Counted from the stretch's first letter, positions 19,125-29,131 are shown. The stretch: DNA of 57,937 bases from Candidatus Daviesbacteria bacterium (GCA_021731695.1 JAKFWZ010000053.1:1-57937), one strand, 5' to 3'. Translations and numbers: made by a program. The notes: generated from the sequence alone by a model not told the origin.

Positions 19125-19859
19125 TCACCAGACTATATCACTGTCTGCATCATAATGTCCAACTTTGACTCTGGTATCGCATGCTACCTTATAGCCTAGT
19201 TTATGTATATTTTCAAAAAAATAAAGATCCTGCGTATAGCCTCTGGCGCCGACTCCGGGTTTATATTCCTGTAAAGTCTTAAACCAGGGCTTTGGAACTT
19301 TTGGATCCTTAAAAATATCCAATTTAAATAATGTAAAACCCATGCCGAGTCCGTTGCATTCCTGAATTGTTTCCGGCTGGGGAATCTGGGGGATAAAGGT
19401 TAGGGGGATTTCGTGAGGATTGCCGTAAATCATAGGCTGGCCGAGTTCGCCCTTTGTCCAATATAGTCCGCCGATTGCATCAAACTTATCCATATTCTCG
19501 TATAGCTTTAAGAGTCCGTCCGGAGGAGGCATGTTGTCTTCTTCTAAAGTTAAAATATATTTCCACTGCGATAAGTTCGGATCGGCTAAAATTCCCTCGA
19601 TCATGTTTGTATAAGCGGCTCCAACTTCCATACCGATTGCAAACATTCTGATGAATTTTTGGTTCATCGGAGTGAAAAGCGCCCACCAATTTTGGATAAC
19701 CTTTGCGTGGACCATTCCCCGGGTAGGGATAATGCAGATAGTGGAGAGGTCCTGATATGTTTGAGATCTTGCAAGTCTCTCGCCCGCAGCTTTAAGATCG
19801 CTATTATGTCTGCCCTGATAATTATCAACAACAATCTGAGGTTTTACTGTACTATTCAT
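19125..19859 (-). CDS. Glycosyltransferase-like protein
   Basis: CIIPTRGMVHAKVIQNWW...KYILTLEEDNMPPPDGLLKLYENMDKFDAIGGLYWTKGE. Confidence 0.7.
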   Translation of the reverse strand: MNSTVKPQIVVDNYQGRHNSDLKAAGERLARSQTYQDLSTICIIPTRGMVHAKVIQNWWALFTPMNQKFIRMFAIGMEVGAAYTNMIEGILADPNLSQWKYILTLEEDNMPPPDGLLKLYENMDKFDAIGGLYWTKGELGQPMIYGNPHEIPLTFIPQIPQPETIQECNGLGMGFTLFKLDIFKDPKVPKPWFKTLQEYKPGVGARGYTQDLYFFENIHKLGYKVACDTRVKVGHYDADSDIVW

Positions 19860-19922
19860 ATTTACTTGATTACTGCGCAGGTACCGCTTCGCAGCTGATC
19901 ATTTTTCGGAGTATAGCAAATA

Positions 19923-21083
19923 CTATGTCGAAACGAAAGTGACTGCAGGCAGGATGGTTGCTGTTGAGCCCGCGCCTCCTGTTGTGCCTAGTTCGGATAA
20001 CGTAATGGCGCTCGGAATTGCATTACCTCCAAAGCCTGCCCTAGCTGTGTTTGTTAAGAATCCGACAATATGCCGTCCCCACCATGCGGTTTGGTTTGCG
20101 TTATTAGCACTCCAGGCTGTTGAAGCCGATCCGATAGGCATTAAGGATCCCGAGACCATATTTACCGGGTGGATTGGTTGACCTACAAGTCCAGCCAGAC
20201 TTAAACCATTAGTTGAGACTGTATTGGCAGTGCTCCTTAGGCGTAATAGGCCTAAATAATATTGTCCACCTGTTAAGGTGAAATTTCCACCAAATTGCAT
20301 TCCAATGATTCGTGAACCAGAGATATAGGACGATATATTGTTTGTGGATGAAAAGCTCGATGTTTGATAACCCCACGCAGATGTAGCTGTGGTCTGGGGA
20401 AAATTCCAGGTTATACTTCGGCTGCTTACTGATTCTCCAATAGAAAAAGAACTTGAGCTCATAAGGCTTAATGCAGTATCACCATTCATAGTATAAAGAC
20501 CATAATACGAGTAATACGTATTACTGCCCGAAGTATTAGATGTCAGTGTGATATAAGAGTAAGAATTACCGATAAGTATTTGATTAAATTGTAAGTTTGG
20601 GGGAACCGTAACCGGAAAAACAAATAGCGAATTGGTACCAATAAGCGATGTAGCGCCCAAGGTTTGAAATCCTGTTTGCGCAACTCCGGCAATAGCCAAA
20701 GGTTCCCAATAACTGATCGGATCGTTAACGTCATCGATTGTTTTATCAGTAATGCCGGCAGCTATCTGGTCGCCTACGACAATAGTCCGGTTAACGCTGG
20801 TATTGTTTGGTTCGCCTGTTGCTCCGTCTGCGCGGATAACAGTCAAGGTATCATCTTGGATATTGGTCACTCTGACAATCTCAGCAGTGGTTGCAGTACT
20901 GCCAGTCAGTGTTGGCTGTGCCCCGGTAGGCCAGATTGTGGCATTAAAAGGCGGAGAAGGGAATAAGATGCCCTGTCCATACTGAACGGTTATTGAAGTA
21001 CCGGAAGTTCCCGGATCGCTTCCGTTAGGGGAAGTCGTTCCGGTTACCGATGAATATGCAAAATTTTTATGTGCGTCAGCCAT
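19923..21083 (-). CDS. Phage tail-fibre/virion-structural-like surface protein, paralog 1
   Basis: N-terminal HKNFAYSSVTG...GQGILFPSPPFNATIWPTGAQPT..EIVRVTNIQDDTLTVIRADGATGEP..VVGDQIAA. Confidence 0.7.
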   Translation of the reverse strand: MADAHKNFAYSSVTGTTSPNGSDPGTSGTSITVQYGQGILFPSPPFNATIWPTGAQPTLTGSTATTAEIVRVTNIQDDTLTVIRADGATGEPNNTSVNRTIVVGDQIAAGITDKTIDDVNDPISYWEPLAIAGVAQTGFQTLGATSLIGTNSLFVFPVTVPPNLQFNQILIGNSYSYITLTSNTSGSNTYYSYYGLYTMNGDTALSLMSSSSFSIGESVSSRSITWNFPQTTATSAWGYQTSSFSSTNNISSYISGSRIIGMQFGGNFTLTGGQYYLGLLRLRSTANTVSTNGLSLAGLVGQPIHPVNMVSGSLMPIGSASTAWSANNANQTAWWGRHIVGFLTNTARAGFGGNAIPSAITLSELGTTGGAGSTATILPAVTFVST

Positions 21084-21167
21084 ATTTAATTATAAAATCA
21101 AAGGTCAAAAGTCAAAAATCAAAAGTTCAAGTTAAAAATCAAAACTTTTAACTTTTAACTTCCTTTC

Positions 21168-22283
21168 TTATGTCATTACATTTGATTGTAAAGTTACAGC
21201 AGGTAAGACAGTGGCGATTGAGGCTGCAGCACTTGCGCCTAGGGCGCTGAGATGGATGCTTGCCGGAATCGTTGAACCTCCGAAATTAGCAAGGGAAGTA
21301 GCGGTTACAAAGGCAAGCATGTGACGCCCCCACCAGAGACTTGAATTACTTCGATTAGTTCCCCAAGAGGATGCTGCAAATCCGATAGGATTGTAACCGC
21401 TGATACTTCCTACGAGGTGATATGGATCAACCGGCTTGCCGATTACTCCGGCGACACTCATTCCGTTTGTGCTGTTATTTGCTGTGCTTCTAATTGACAT
21501 CACTCCCATATAATAAATCCCGTTTGTCAGATGCATTTCGCTGCCAAATTGTAAACCAAACCATCTGGTTCCTGAAATATAGTTGACTATTTGGGCAGTG
21601 TTTGACATGGCAAGCGTATCATACCCATAGCCACTGGTATTAGTGGTGGTTGCAAAGCTCCAGGTACGGCTTAGAGTGTTAAATGACTCGGCCATTGAAA
21701 AAGATCCGTTTGCCATCAGTGAAAGGGCAGTAGAAGCATTCATTGTATACAGCCCGAAATAAGAATAGTAAGAAGCACTCCCTTGTGCACTGCCTGTTAC
21801 ATAAGACACTGAAACAGGTAAAACCGCCTGATTAAACTGGACATTACCGTTGACTGTAACCGGAAATACGAGAAGGGATCCGCTGGAGGATTGTCCGGAA
21901 GCAGACGCAAGTGTTTGTAAGGCGGAACCTGCAGCTGAGGAAAAAATATAGGGCGACCAACTAGCAACGGGATTTTCAACCTCTTCCAAAGTTTTGGTAG
22001 TGATTGTTGCGGCAATTTGATCCCCAACTAAGATACCCCGTCTTGAACTCCCTTCCTGTGCTCTGGTAATAGTGAAAGTATCGGTTGATATTGCAGTTAC
22101 CCGAACAATCTCGGCATTGCCTGAAGTTGGTTGTGCGCTGGCAGGCCAGATGGTTGCATTAAAAGGAACAGCAGGGAATAAGGCTCCCTGTCCTGAACTT
22201 ACCACTAAACTTGTTCCCTTCGTTGTCGGTGAAGGAGCGGTCAAAACTGTTGAATATGCGAAATTTTTATGTGCGTCAGCCAT
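21168..22283 (-). CDS. Phage tail-fibre/virion-structural-like surface protein, paralog 2
   Basis: HKNFAYSTVLTAPSPTTKGTSLVVSSGQGALFPAVPFNATIWP...ITRAQEGSSRRGILVGDQIAATIT. Confidence 0.7.
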   Translation of the reverse strand: MADAHKNFAYSTVLTAPSPTTKGTSLVVSSGQGALFPAVPFNATIWPASAQPTSGNAEIVRVTAISTDTFTITRAQEGSSRRGILVGDQIAATITTKTLEEVENPVASWSPYIFSSAAGSALQTLASASGQSSSGSLLVFPVTVNGNVQFNQAVLPVSVSYVTGSAQGSASYYSYFGLYTMNASTALSLMANGSFSMAESFNTLSRTWSFATTTNTSGYGYDTLAMSNTAQIVNYISGTRWFGLQFGSEMHLTNGIYYMGVMSIRSTANNSTNGMSVAGVIGKPVDPYHLVGSISGYNPIGFAASSWGTNRSNSSLWWGRHMLAFVTATSLANFGGSTIPASIHLSALGASAAASIATVLPAVTLQSNVMT

Positions 22284-22302
22284 GTAGTGAAATTATGACA
22301 AA

Positions 22303-22569
22303 TTAAATTTTTCTACTTTCATATAAATAATCCTTAATCCTTCTTTTGATAAGCCGACCTCCTTGTGTTGTCTTCAGATATTTTTCTCTTCGCTCGGCAT
22401 CGCTTTTTTCAATGCATGCTTCATAGTATATAAGTTTCCAGGGCATATATCTTTTAGTAGAAAAATTTAATCCATTATTATGTTCTACTAGCCGTTTTTT
22501 TAAGTCCGCTGTATATCCAATATAATGTTCTTTATTAGTCTCGCTTTCTAAAATGTAGACGTAGAACAT
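22303..22569 (-). CDS. GIY-YIG nuclease family protein
   Basis: MFYVYILESETNKEHYIGYTADLKKRLVEHNNG. Confidence 0.9.
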   Translation of the reverse strand: MFYVYILESETNKEHYIGYTADLKKRLVEHNNGLNFSTKRYMPWKLIYYEACIEKSDAERREKYLKTTQGGRLIKRRIKDYLYESRKI

Positions 22570-22612
22570 AAGTCATAATTCTACTACATGGTCTGCCATT
22601 TTTTTATTAATT

Positions 22613-22741
22613 TACCAAGTAACAAGATACAAGTTTTCCAAATAAATTCCAAATTCTAAATCTTAATATTCAAACTTTTTGGTACTTGTGATTTGATTCT
22701 TGGTTATTGTTTGTTCCTTGTTCCTTGTATCTTGGTTATTT
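22613..22741. repeat. MITE-like imperfect inverted repeat, copy 1
   Basis: CCAAGTAACAAGATACAAG ... CTTGTATCTTGGTTATT with AT-rich CAAATTCT/AATATTCAAA core; similar to 57294-57421. Confidence 0.65.
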
Positions 22742-22745
22742 CATT

Positions 22746-23876
22746 TTAGGTGCTTACCAAGCTTACTAAAGGTAAAACGGTTGCTATTGTGTTGGCGGTT
22801 TGGAAGTTTGCAAGTTCTATAGCACTCGGTAGTCTCGTGCCTCCATATCCCGCCTGCTGGGTATTGGTAACAAACCCCATGATAAATCTGCCATTCCAGC
22901 CGGAAATATCGACGTTACTTTGAGCAAATTCACCCGGACCAAAACCTAGAGGATTCAGCCCGCTCGCGCTCCCCGCCATATTAATTGGGTTGATCACCTG
23001 TCCGATTAATCCGGCATGGGAAAATCCGATAGAGGAAACTCCTCCGGCAGTACTTCTGTAGGTAAGCAGCGCCAGCCAATACATTCCGGCGCTTAAACTC
23101 ATCTCTCCACCAAATTGCAGTCCGACTTTGCGTGCACCTGCAACATAGCTTGAGCCTTGAGCTACAGCAGTTATAGCACCTAAGTTGCCGTTGCCATAAC
23201 CATATCCACTTGTTGCGGTCGAGGTTGGAAAATTAGACGTAAAACTTACGCCTGAATTTGAATCAAGAATACTAAAAGAGCTGGACGAAATAAGAGCCAT
23301 GGTGTTAGATGTCATACTATAAATTCCAAAATTGGAAAAATATGTATTGCTGGCCGCGGTATTAGAAGTCATATAGGATTGAGATTGCGCAATAATAACC
23401 TGATTGAATTTAATCGGGAAGGGGATGGTCATCGGGAAGGCATAAATACTTCCTGTGCCTGTAGTGCTCGAATTTGCTGCCAGAGTCTGGACTCCGGTTC
23501 CGGCTGAAACCGCAATAGCAGGTGACCAGCTGTTTATATAATTTGCCTCAAGATCAGTAAAAAGTTTGGCGGTAACAGTCGCAGCAACTTGATCGCCTAC
23601 AACAATACTGCGCACACTAGAACCTTCTTGCTGAGCGCGAGGATCAGATCCTGGGGATAAGGTAAATGTGTCAGTCGCAATGGATGTAACTCTAACAATT
23701 TCTGCATTAGCAGTTGTTGGTTGTGATCCACTTGGCCAGACTGTTGCATTAAAAGGTGGAGTAGGAAATTTTGCTCCGTCTCCTGATTGAACAACTAACG
23801 TAAATCCAGTAGTTGCTGGGGAAGGAGCGGTTGCTACTGTTGAATATGCGAAATTTTTATAATCGTCTAGAGCCAT
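22746..23876 (-). CDS. Phage tail-fibre/virion-structural-like surface protein, paralog 3
   Basis: YKNFAYSTVATAPSPATTGFTLVVQSGDGAKFPTPPFNATVWPSGSQPTTANAEIVRVTSIATDTFTL. Confidence 0.7.
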   Translation of the reverse strand: MALDDYKNFAYSTVATAPSPATTGFTLVVQSGDGAKFPTPPFNATVWPSGSQPTTANAEIVRVTSIATDTFTLSPGSDPRAQQEGSSVRSIVVGDQVAATVTAKLFTDLEANYINSWSPAIAVSAGTGVQTLAANSSTTGTGSIYAFPMTIPFPIKFNQVIIAQSQSYMTSNTAASNTYFSNFGIYSMTSNTMALISSSSFSILDSNSGVSFTSNFPTSTATSGYGYGNGNLGAITAVAQGSSYVAGARKVGLQFGGEMSLSAGMYWLALLTYRSTAGGVSSIGFSHAGLIGQVINPINMAGSASGLNPLGFGPGEFAQSNVDISGWNGRFIMGFVTNTQQAGYGGTRLPSAIELANFQTANTIATVLPLVSLVST

Positions 23877-23941
23877 ACATTGATCATTATAAAGCCTTAG
23901 TTAAATTTTTCCAGAGTTAAGTCAGGCAATAATTCAGAAAT

Positions 23942-24127
23942 TTACGGGTTTGCAGGCTCATCTTTCGCAGCATCAATAATTTCCTTCTTTATTTTTTTAA
24001 CCTCTTTAAAAGTTTCTCCGCCTTTTTTCGCCATATCAGATATAGTGTTGGCACCAAAAAGAATAACTAGTACCAGCAGGATGATAATGAGTTCAGTTGA
24101 GCTGATGTTCTTTATGAAATCGAACAT
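23942..24127 (-). CDS. TatA-like protein (paralog 3)
   Basis: MFDFIKNISSTELIIILLVLVILFGANTISDMAKKGGETFKEVKKIKKEI. Confidence 0.78.
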   Translation of the reverse strand: MFDFIKNISSTELIIILLVLVILFGANTISDMAKKGGETFKEVKKIKKEIIDAAKDEPANP

Positions 24128-24190
24128 AGTTTGAAGCGTAGTAAGGCTTATTAAATACTATTTCGGCTAAATTCGCAAGCGATAGAATTT

Positions 24191-24249
24191 CGTTATTCGT
24201 TATTCGTTATTCGTTATTCGTTATTCGTTATTCGTTATTCGTTATTCGC
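24191..24249. repeat. Heptanucleotide tandem array (GTTATTC)n
   Basis: Direct reading; overlaps stop codon of the 24242-26272 gene. Confidence 0.97.
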
Positions 24250-26272
24250 TATGAATCCACTTCTTGTTTTCTTCAAGTAAATTGCGGGTAAGCTCAGGGG
24301 AGTAGTTGAGACTTTCAGCCCAGGCACACCAGGCATAAATATCTTTAGGAATGCACTTTGAATTAAAGCCGCGTTTATCAGGAAAAACGAACGTCCACCA
24401 TAAATTAAATCGGGGATCGTCTCCATAAACTGCATCGCGAATGGTGTAGTAATCAATCCCGGCTTTTTCGCAGACATCATAAAGCTCCTGACATTGTGCA
24501 ACTTTAAAAGCGATAGCTCTATTTTCTGTGAGCTTAATTACTTCAGCCTCATAAGAAGTAACCTGTCTGATTTTAATATTGGCATTATAAACCGTTGCAT
24601 AAAGGTCGATTAACATTCTTCGGTCTTCTGGCGCGCCCCCAAGGATTAAAAATGGAACATTTTTTTCATCAAAAAGGGGGTGTTGTGCAGTTTCACCAAG
24701 ATATTCGGGCTGTATAACAATTCTTTTATTATATTTTTTGGATAAATAATCGCCAGTTCCGGGATTTACCGTCGATCTGATAACTATCAGCGGGGACTCG
24801 CTCCAGGCGACGCATTCTTCGACAATGCTTATATCTAAAGCTCCTTCGCCGATAGATGGAGTAGGCACGCAAATGAAAGCCACATCCGCCTGATTGGCTT
24901 TACTTTTGCTTCTTGATGCAGGCGGGTTATAAATATAGGCGTCAGGGAAGAGCCTGTGAACTGATTTTCCCACCCAGCCGTGTCCAATGATTGTTACTGT
25001 CATGGCCGGAGTTACCTTTCTTGGCCTGCCTCGTCCAGGTCTGGATTCTGTAGTACTTGTTAAGGGTTCAGATTCTTCAGGTTCTCCAGAGATAATATTT
25101 ATTTCTTCCTCAGCTTCTAAAGATTCGAGCTGTTTTTCATCATTAGCCACTAGTGGAGTAATTGTGATTTCGCTTTCGACTTGCTCTGCCGTTGTTTCGT
25201 TTGGAGTTGAAACTGTTGCCTGAATTTCATCTTTTGCGCCAACCACATTTTCTAAAGGCTCACTTTCTACCGGTTTAGGCTCCGCGTTTTCTTTAAATTC
25301 AAAAGTATTTGCTTTAAGTTTTGCTAAATCTTCATCAGTCCAGCCTCTAATCGGCCAGAATTTTTCAACCAGCCAGCTTAAGGGTCGAATTTGTTTATCC
25401 CAATTATTATCAAAAAACAGACTTCTAGCATATGCCTTGGCTTTTTCCTGATCTCTGTTTGAAATAGGATAGGGAAAACCAAAATCTCCGCCCTGAGTTC
25501 TGAACATATGAGCGTACCAGGTGTTTTGGTTAACTAAAACTTTGCCTCCCGAAAGCCAGGTTTTACATGCCACTTCAATTCCCTGAGAGCCCCAGCTGCC
25601 GAACTTTTCATCGCAGATATTAAGCTCGTTGTATTTTTCGCGGGTTAGCATCCAGCAGGAACCCTGAAGCGACATAGTTTCTGTTAATCCTTTTTCTTTT
25701 TTGTCAGTCTCATATTTTGGCCTGTGTTTCCAATCTTCAAAATATTGAAAGTGGGGGGTTGAGTCAAAACAATAAGAAGTGCTTCGCGGATTATTTTTTC
25801 CAACCCACATCATTTTTCTTCTTAAACGATCAGTTTTTCCGCACTGCTCGCATTTTTCTGGAGTTGGTCCCTGATATTTTTTCCATCCGCAGTGATAACA
25901 TTTCCAATCAAAAGCCCATAGATTCCTCATTACAGGCACCATGGTTGTATCGTCACCGGCGACTTTAAATGCCTCAATCATCTTACGGTCAAAGCCTTTA
26001 TCAAATGAGCAATGTGCATCGCATTTCATAACATATTTGGCTTTAGAGAGTTTGCAGGCTAGATTTGTGGCAGCTCTTTGGCCGATGCTCTTCGGCACAT
26101 AAATTACATTAACTCTGTCGTTTTGGGGGATAGATGGATCCGCCCATTTGCCGTCTAAGACTGCAATAACTTCTGTATCAGCTTCGATGTTGGAGAGAAT
26201 ATCTTCAATAGTTCGGCCTAAAAACATTTCATTGCGACTAGGAATTAATATGCTCAGGTCTCGTGCGGACAT
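24242..26272 (-). CDS. Fusion: N-terminal GT2 glycosyltransferase with zinc ribbon and C-terminal UDP-glucose/ManNAc dehydrogenase-like domain
   Basis: LSILIPSRNEMFLGRTIEDIL...CYHCGW..CEQCGK; C-terminal VTIIGHGWVGKSVHRLFPDAYIYN...VAFICVPTP...IVIRSTVNPGT. Confidence 0.88.
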   Translation of the reverse strand: MSARDLSILIPSRNEMFLGRTIEDILSNIEADTEVIAVLDGKWADPSIPQNDRVNVIYVPKSIGQRAATNLACKLSKAKYVMKCDAHCSFDKGFDRKMIEAFKVAGDDTTMVPVMRNLWAFDWKCYHCGWKKYQGPTPEKCEQCGKTDRLRRKMMWVGKNNPRSTSYCFDSTPHFQYFEDWKHRPKYETDKKEKGLTETMSLQGSCWMLTREKYNELNICDEKFGSWGSQGIEVACKTWLSGGKVLVNQNTWYAHMFRTQGGDFGFPYPISNRDQEKAKAYARSLFFDNNWDKQIRPLSWLVEKFWPIRGWTDEDLAKLKANTFEFKENAEPKPVESEPLENVVGAKDEIQATVSTPNETTAEQVESEITITPLVANDEKQLESLEAEEEINIISGEPEESEPLTSTTESRPGRGRPRKVTPAMTVTIIGHGWVGKSVHRLFPDAYIYNPPASRSKSKANQADVAFICVPTPSIGEGALDISIVEECVAWSESPLIVIRSTVNPGTGDYLSKKYNKRIVIQPEYLGETAQHPLFDEKNVPFLILGGAPEDRRMLIDLYATVYNANIKIRQVTSYEAEVIKLTENRAIAFKVAQCQELYDVCEKAGIDYYTIRDAVYGDDPRFNLWWTFVFPDKRGFNSKCIPKDIYAWCAWAESLNYSPELTRNLLEENKKWIHSE

Positions 26273-26320
26273 AATGCCTATATATTTAACTTAATTACGC
26301 ACAAAAAGCAACAAAGAGGA

Positions 26321-27187
26321 TTACTTTAAATTTTTGTATAGTTGGGCTATTTTGTCGATGTGATATTCCTCCGCCCTTTCAATACACAGTTCGGAAAATG
26401 CCTTGTAACGCTCGGGATACTTGATTAACAGGTCGAGTTCGCTGAACAGCTGATCGGTTTTGTTTACGCCTATATAACAGTTTCCCAGATCCTTAAAATG
26501 ACTTTCGTCAAGAGCAATTGTCGGAATTCCGAATGAGGCGGCATTAACAATTTTTAAGGGATTGGCGAGGTTTTTTTTATAAGGCCTCCAGACAACTTGA
26601 ATGTCTATTTTTTTATAGAAATCAATTATATCTTCCCGCGAAAAAAAATTCGAGAATTCAATCAATTTTATACCGCGTTCCCTCAATCGTAGTTTCAGAT
26701 CCGGGGGCAAAAAAGAAAAGGCCTTTGCATTTCCGATCACTCCTGCAACTGTGATCTTTTTTCGTGTTCTTTTTTCGCGATTGAAATTGCAATGATGCTG
26801 AGGGATGTGAACTATTTTGTTTTTAAGTCCCTGAGTGGACAAATTTATGTAGTCTCTTTGTGATAATACAATTGCTCCAACTTCAGGATATTTTTTTAAC
26901 TGTTCGATGTAGCCGATTTCGTCAATTATGTCCAGGTATGCACTTTTTCCTTCGAATCTATAATCGCCTGAGGAATTAGGATTTGGTTTGACATAGATAC
27001 AGACATCGTTTTTATAGCCCTTAGTTGGGTTCAATTTCGCGCCAATAGCTTCGGCTATTTGATCGGCGCGGATTATTGAGGAGACTCTTTTTAAGTAACC
27101 ATTAGCAGGTTTCTTGTTGCCAGAATCATACTCTTGTGAAGGTTGGGTACTTAAAAAAGCTCTTTTGGCAAATATTGAGATAGCCAT
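26321..27187 (-). CDS. Glycosyltransferase-like protein (group 1 type)
   Basis: RRKKITVAGVIGNAKAFSFLPPDLKLRL...NPLKIVNAASFGIPTIALDESHFKDLG. Confidence 0.6.
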   Translation of the reverse strand: MAISIFAKRAFLSTQPSQEYDSGNKKPANGYLKRVSSIIRADQIAEAIGAKLNPTKGYKNDVCIYVKPNPNSSGDYRFEGKSAYLDIIDEIGYIEQLKKYPEVGAIVLSQRDYINLSTQGLKNKIVHIPQHHCNFNREKRTRKKITVAGVIGNAKAFSFLPPDLKLRLRERGIKLIEFSNFFSREDIIDFYKKIDIQVVWRPYKKNLANPLKIVNAASFGIPTIALDESHFKDLGNCYIGVNKTDQLFSELDLLIKYPERYKAFSELCIERAEEYHIDKIAQLYKNLK

Positions 27188-27897
27188 TAGAGATTGAAGA
27201 GCTCCTTTAGATTCCAGCCGGGTATTTTATCAAGAGTAGTTGTTTTGAGATTAACAGGTGGATGTTTAAAGCTATCCAGAGTAACCTTTGTCGGGGAGAA
27301 AGTTTTACCATGTCTGATGTCAATGATTGGTTCTTTTGATGCCCAGACTTCAAAATTATCATCAGTAAATCCGCCCCGTTTAATTTTCTTTGTGCCTGGT
27401 TCATACCCCCAGCGCCTTGCCCATAAAGGTTCGTGCCCTATAACTGACTCGAGATTTAACTCTTCTATTTTATTAAGTCGGGATTTATAATGATTAAGGG
27501 CAAGTTCCCGGTTGACGCAAAGACCAGAGAGGCAAATTAATCTATCGTAAGTGATTGCATAATCATCGGGATATTTCCATCTCCAAACATTATTGTTGTA
27601 ATAAAAAATATTATCTTTTGGCGGTTGATACTCAAAGTGGGAAGCAGGGTAGAGAACGTCGTGTTCACAGAAAAATACATAATCTTCTTTGGCGTTTTCA
27701 AGGGCTGTGGTAATTTGTTTTGTCATAGTTATAAAACTCGGGGTTAGATTTAAAACTATATTATTTCCAAAATTGATTGGTTTGAGGGACACACTCGTTA
27801 CGGGTAATCCGGAGGACTGAATTGTTTGCTGGACTATAGAGAAAATAGGCTCGTTTAACCTATTATCAGTATAATAAATTATTCCTTTGCTACTCAT
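27187..27897 (-). CDS. Glycosyltransferase-like protein, paralogous to 32433-33113
   Basis: GIIYYTDNRLNEPIFSIVQQTIQSSGLPVTSVSLKPINFG...DYVFFCEHDVLYPASHFEYQPP. Confidence 0.6.
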   Translation of the reverse strand: MSSKGIIYYTDNRLNEPIFSIVQQTIQSSGLPVTSVSLKPINFGNNIVLNLTPSFITMTKQITTALENAKEDYVFFCEHDVLYPASHFEYQPPKDNIFYYNNNVWRWKYPDDYAITYDRLICLSGLCVNRELALNHYKSRLNKIEELNLESVIGHEPLWARRWGYEPGTKKIKRGGFTDDNFEVWASKEPIIDIRHGKTFSPTKVTLDSFKHPPVNLKTTTLDKIPGWNLKELFNL

Positions 27898-28429
27898 GTT
27901 TTTTTCTTACGACCACCAGCCAGTCGTCATACCTTTCTTTACGGCGGTTTAGTTTAGGGACTTCTATCTCGTAAGCGGTCAGGCTCTTTATGATATTTAA
28001 GTCTGCAACATCTTCGATAATATAAATGACATCGTCTTTGAGTAGAGGCATAAGAGTGAGGCAGGTTAGGATTTGATCCTCTGGTTTGTGGGAGCCGTCT
28101 TCAACTACAAAATCCAAATCTGCCCCGGTTTTTTTAATTAACTCTCGTAGATTCTTTTCGGAAGAGTGGTCGCATTTTATAACTTCTATCCGATTATCTT
28201 TAAAAATACGTTTATCATCTATTTCCGCTCCATATATCATTGCATTGGGGAAAAAATCTCTCCACATTCTAAGGCCTGGACCTTCACCGACTCCTATTTC
28301 AAGAACTTTTTTAATTGACTTACGCTCGTTACTGAACAAATCAGAGTAATAGGGGGTATAGCTGTGTTTTGAACCCGGATGCCTGTCGGTGCCGTATTTT
28401 TTTGCAAGTATGGTTAGGTCGTCGTTCAT
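27890..28429 (-). CDS. Class I SAM methyltransferase-like protein
   Basis: YGTDRHPGSKHSYTPYYSDLF...VLEIGVGEGPGLRMWRDFFPNAMIYGAEID...VEDGSHKPEDQ. Confidence 0.75.
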   Translation of the reverse strand: MNDDLTILAKKYGTDRHPGSKHSYTPYYSDLFSNERKSIKKVLEIGVGEGPGLRMWRDFFPNAMIYGAEIDDKRIFKDNRIEVIKCDHSSEKNLRELIKKTGADLDFVVEDGSHKPEDQILTCLTLMPLLKDDVIYIIEDVADLNIIKSLTAYEIEVPKLNRRKERYDDWLVVVRKKHE

Positions 28430-28430
28430 C

Positions 28431-29048
28431 TTAAGGTTTAATCCACATCCAGCTTCTGAATCTGTCTCTTATTTCATTATCTCTGCGTTCTCTTCTGCCT
28501 AAAAGATACCAGTTTTTTATGTCGTAAGCCTGAGTGAAAGCGTTGACTACATAAATTACATGAACCGTTCCAGCCTTGGTTTTTCCGCTGGTATAAATAT
28601 AGTCGTGCCCGCAAATCACTCCTCCTTTTTTTACTTTCCTGCTCCATTCAGCTAAGTCTTCAGCGATATATCTGAACTGGTGATTACCGTCAATATAAAC
28701 AAAATCCAGACTCTCATCTTCAAAGTCTACAACCGCTTCCATGGAAGTCTTTCTGATAATCTCGCAGTTGGGATATGGTGCTAGAACTCTTTTGGTGTGT
28801 TCGTATAAAAAATTCAGCCTGTCCTGAATCGGGGATTCATGATAATTTTTATCGTATTTCCATGGGTCGATTGCAAATAATTTAAGTCCGGCTTTAGCGA
28901 AATGTATTGAAAATTCACCTTTATCCACGCCTATTTCTGCACCAACCTTAAAACCCATATCAACGAAAAATTGAGGTAAATCATCGCGAGAGCAATCCGG
29001 GATTTCTGCCGGCGCGCCTGTGAGTTTTAATCCATCAATTAGTTTCAT
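28431..29048 (-). CDS. Class I SAM methyltransferase, tandem paralog A
   Basis: MGFKVGAEIGVDKGEFSIHFAKAGLKLFAIDPW...DFVYIDGNHQFRYIAEDLAEW. Confidence 0.8.
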   Translation of the reverse strand: MKLIDGLKLTGAPAEIPDCSRDDLPQFFVDMGFKVGAEIGVDKGEFSIHFAKAGLKLFAIDPWKYDKNYHESPIQDRLNFLYEHTKRVLAPYPNCEIIRKTSMEAVVDFEDESLDFVYIDGNHQFRYIAEDLAEWSRKVKKGGVICGHDYIYTSGKTKAGTVHVIYVVNAFTQAYDIKNWYLLGRRERRDNEIRDRFRSWMWIKP

Positions 29049-29131
29049 TGTTAGTAGTTATGAGTTATGGATAATGAGTTATGAGTGGGGAGTTTGTAGA
29101 ATTTGTTTAACTCCTAACTCCTAACTCATAA

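Noticed and set aside
12794-23876. Complete prophage
   Set aside because: Only tail-fibre-like genes; no capsid, portal, terminase, tape measure or integrase seen within the window.
24191-24249. Heptamer arrays considered as CRISPR
   Set aside because: No spacers, unit is only 7 bp, no cas genes.
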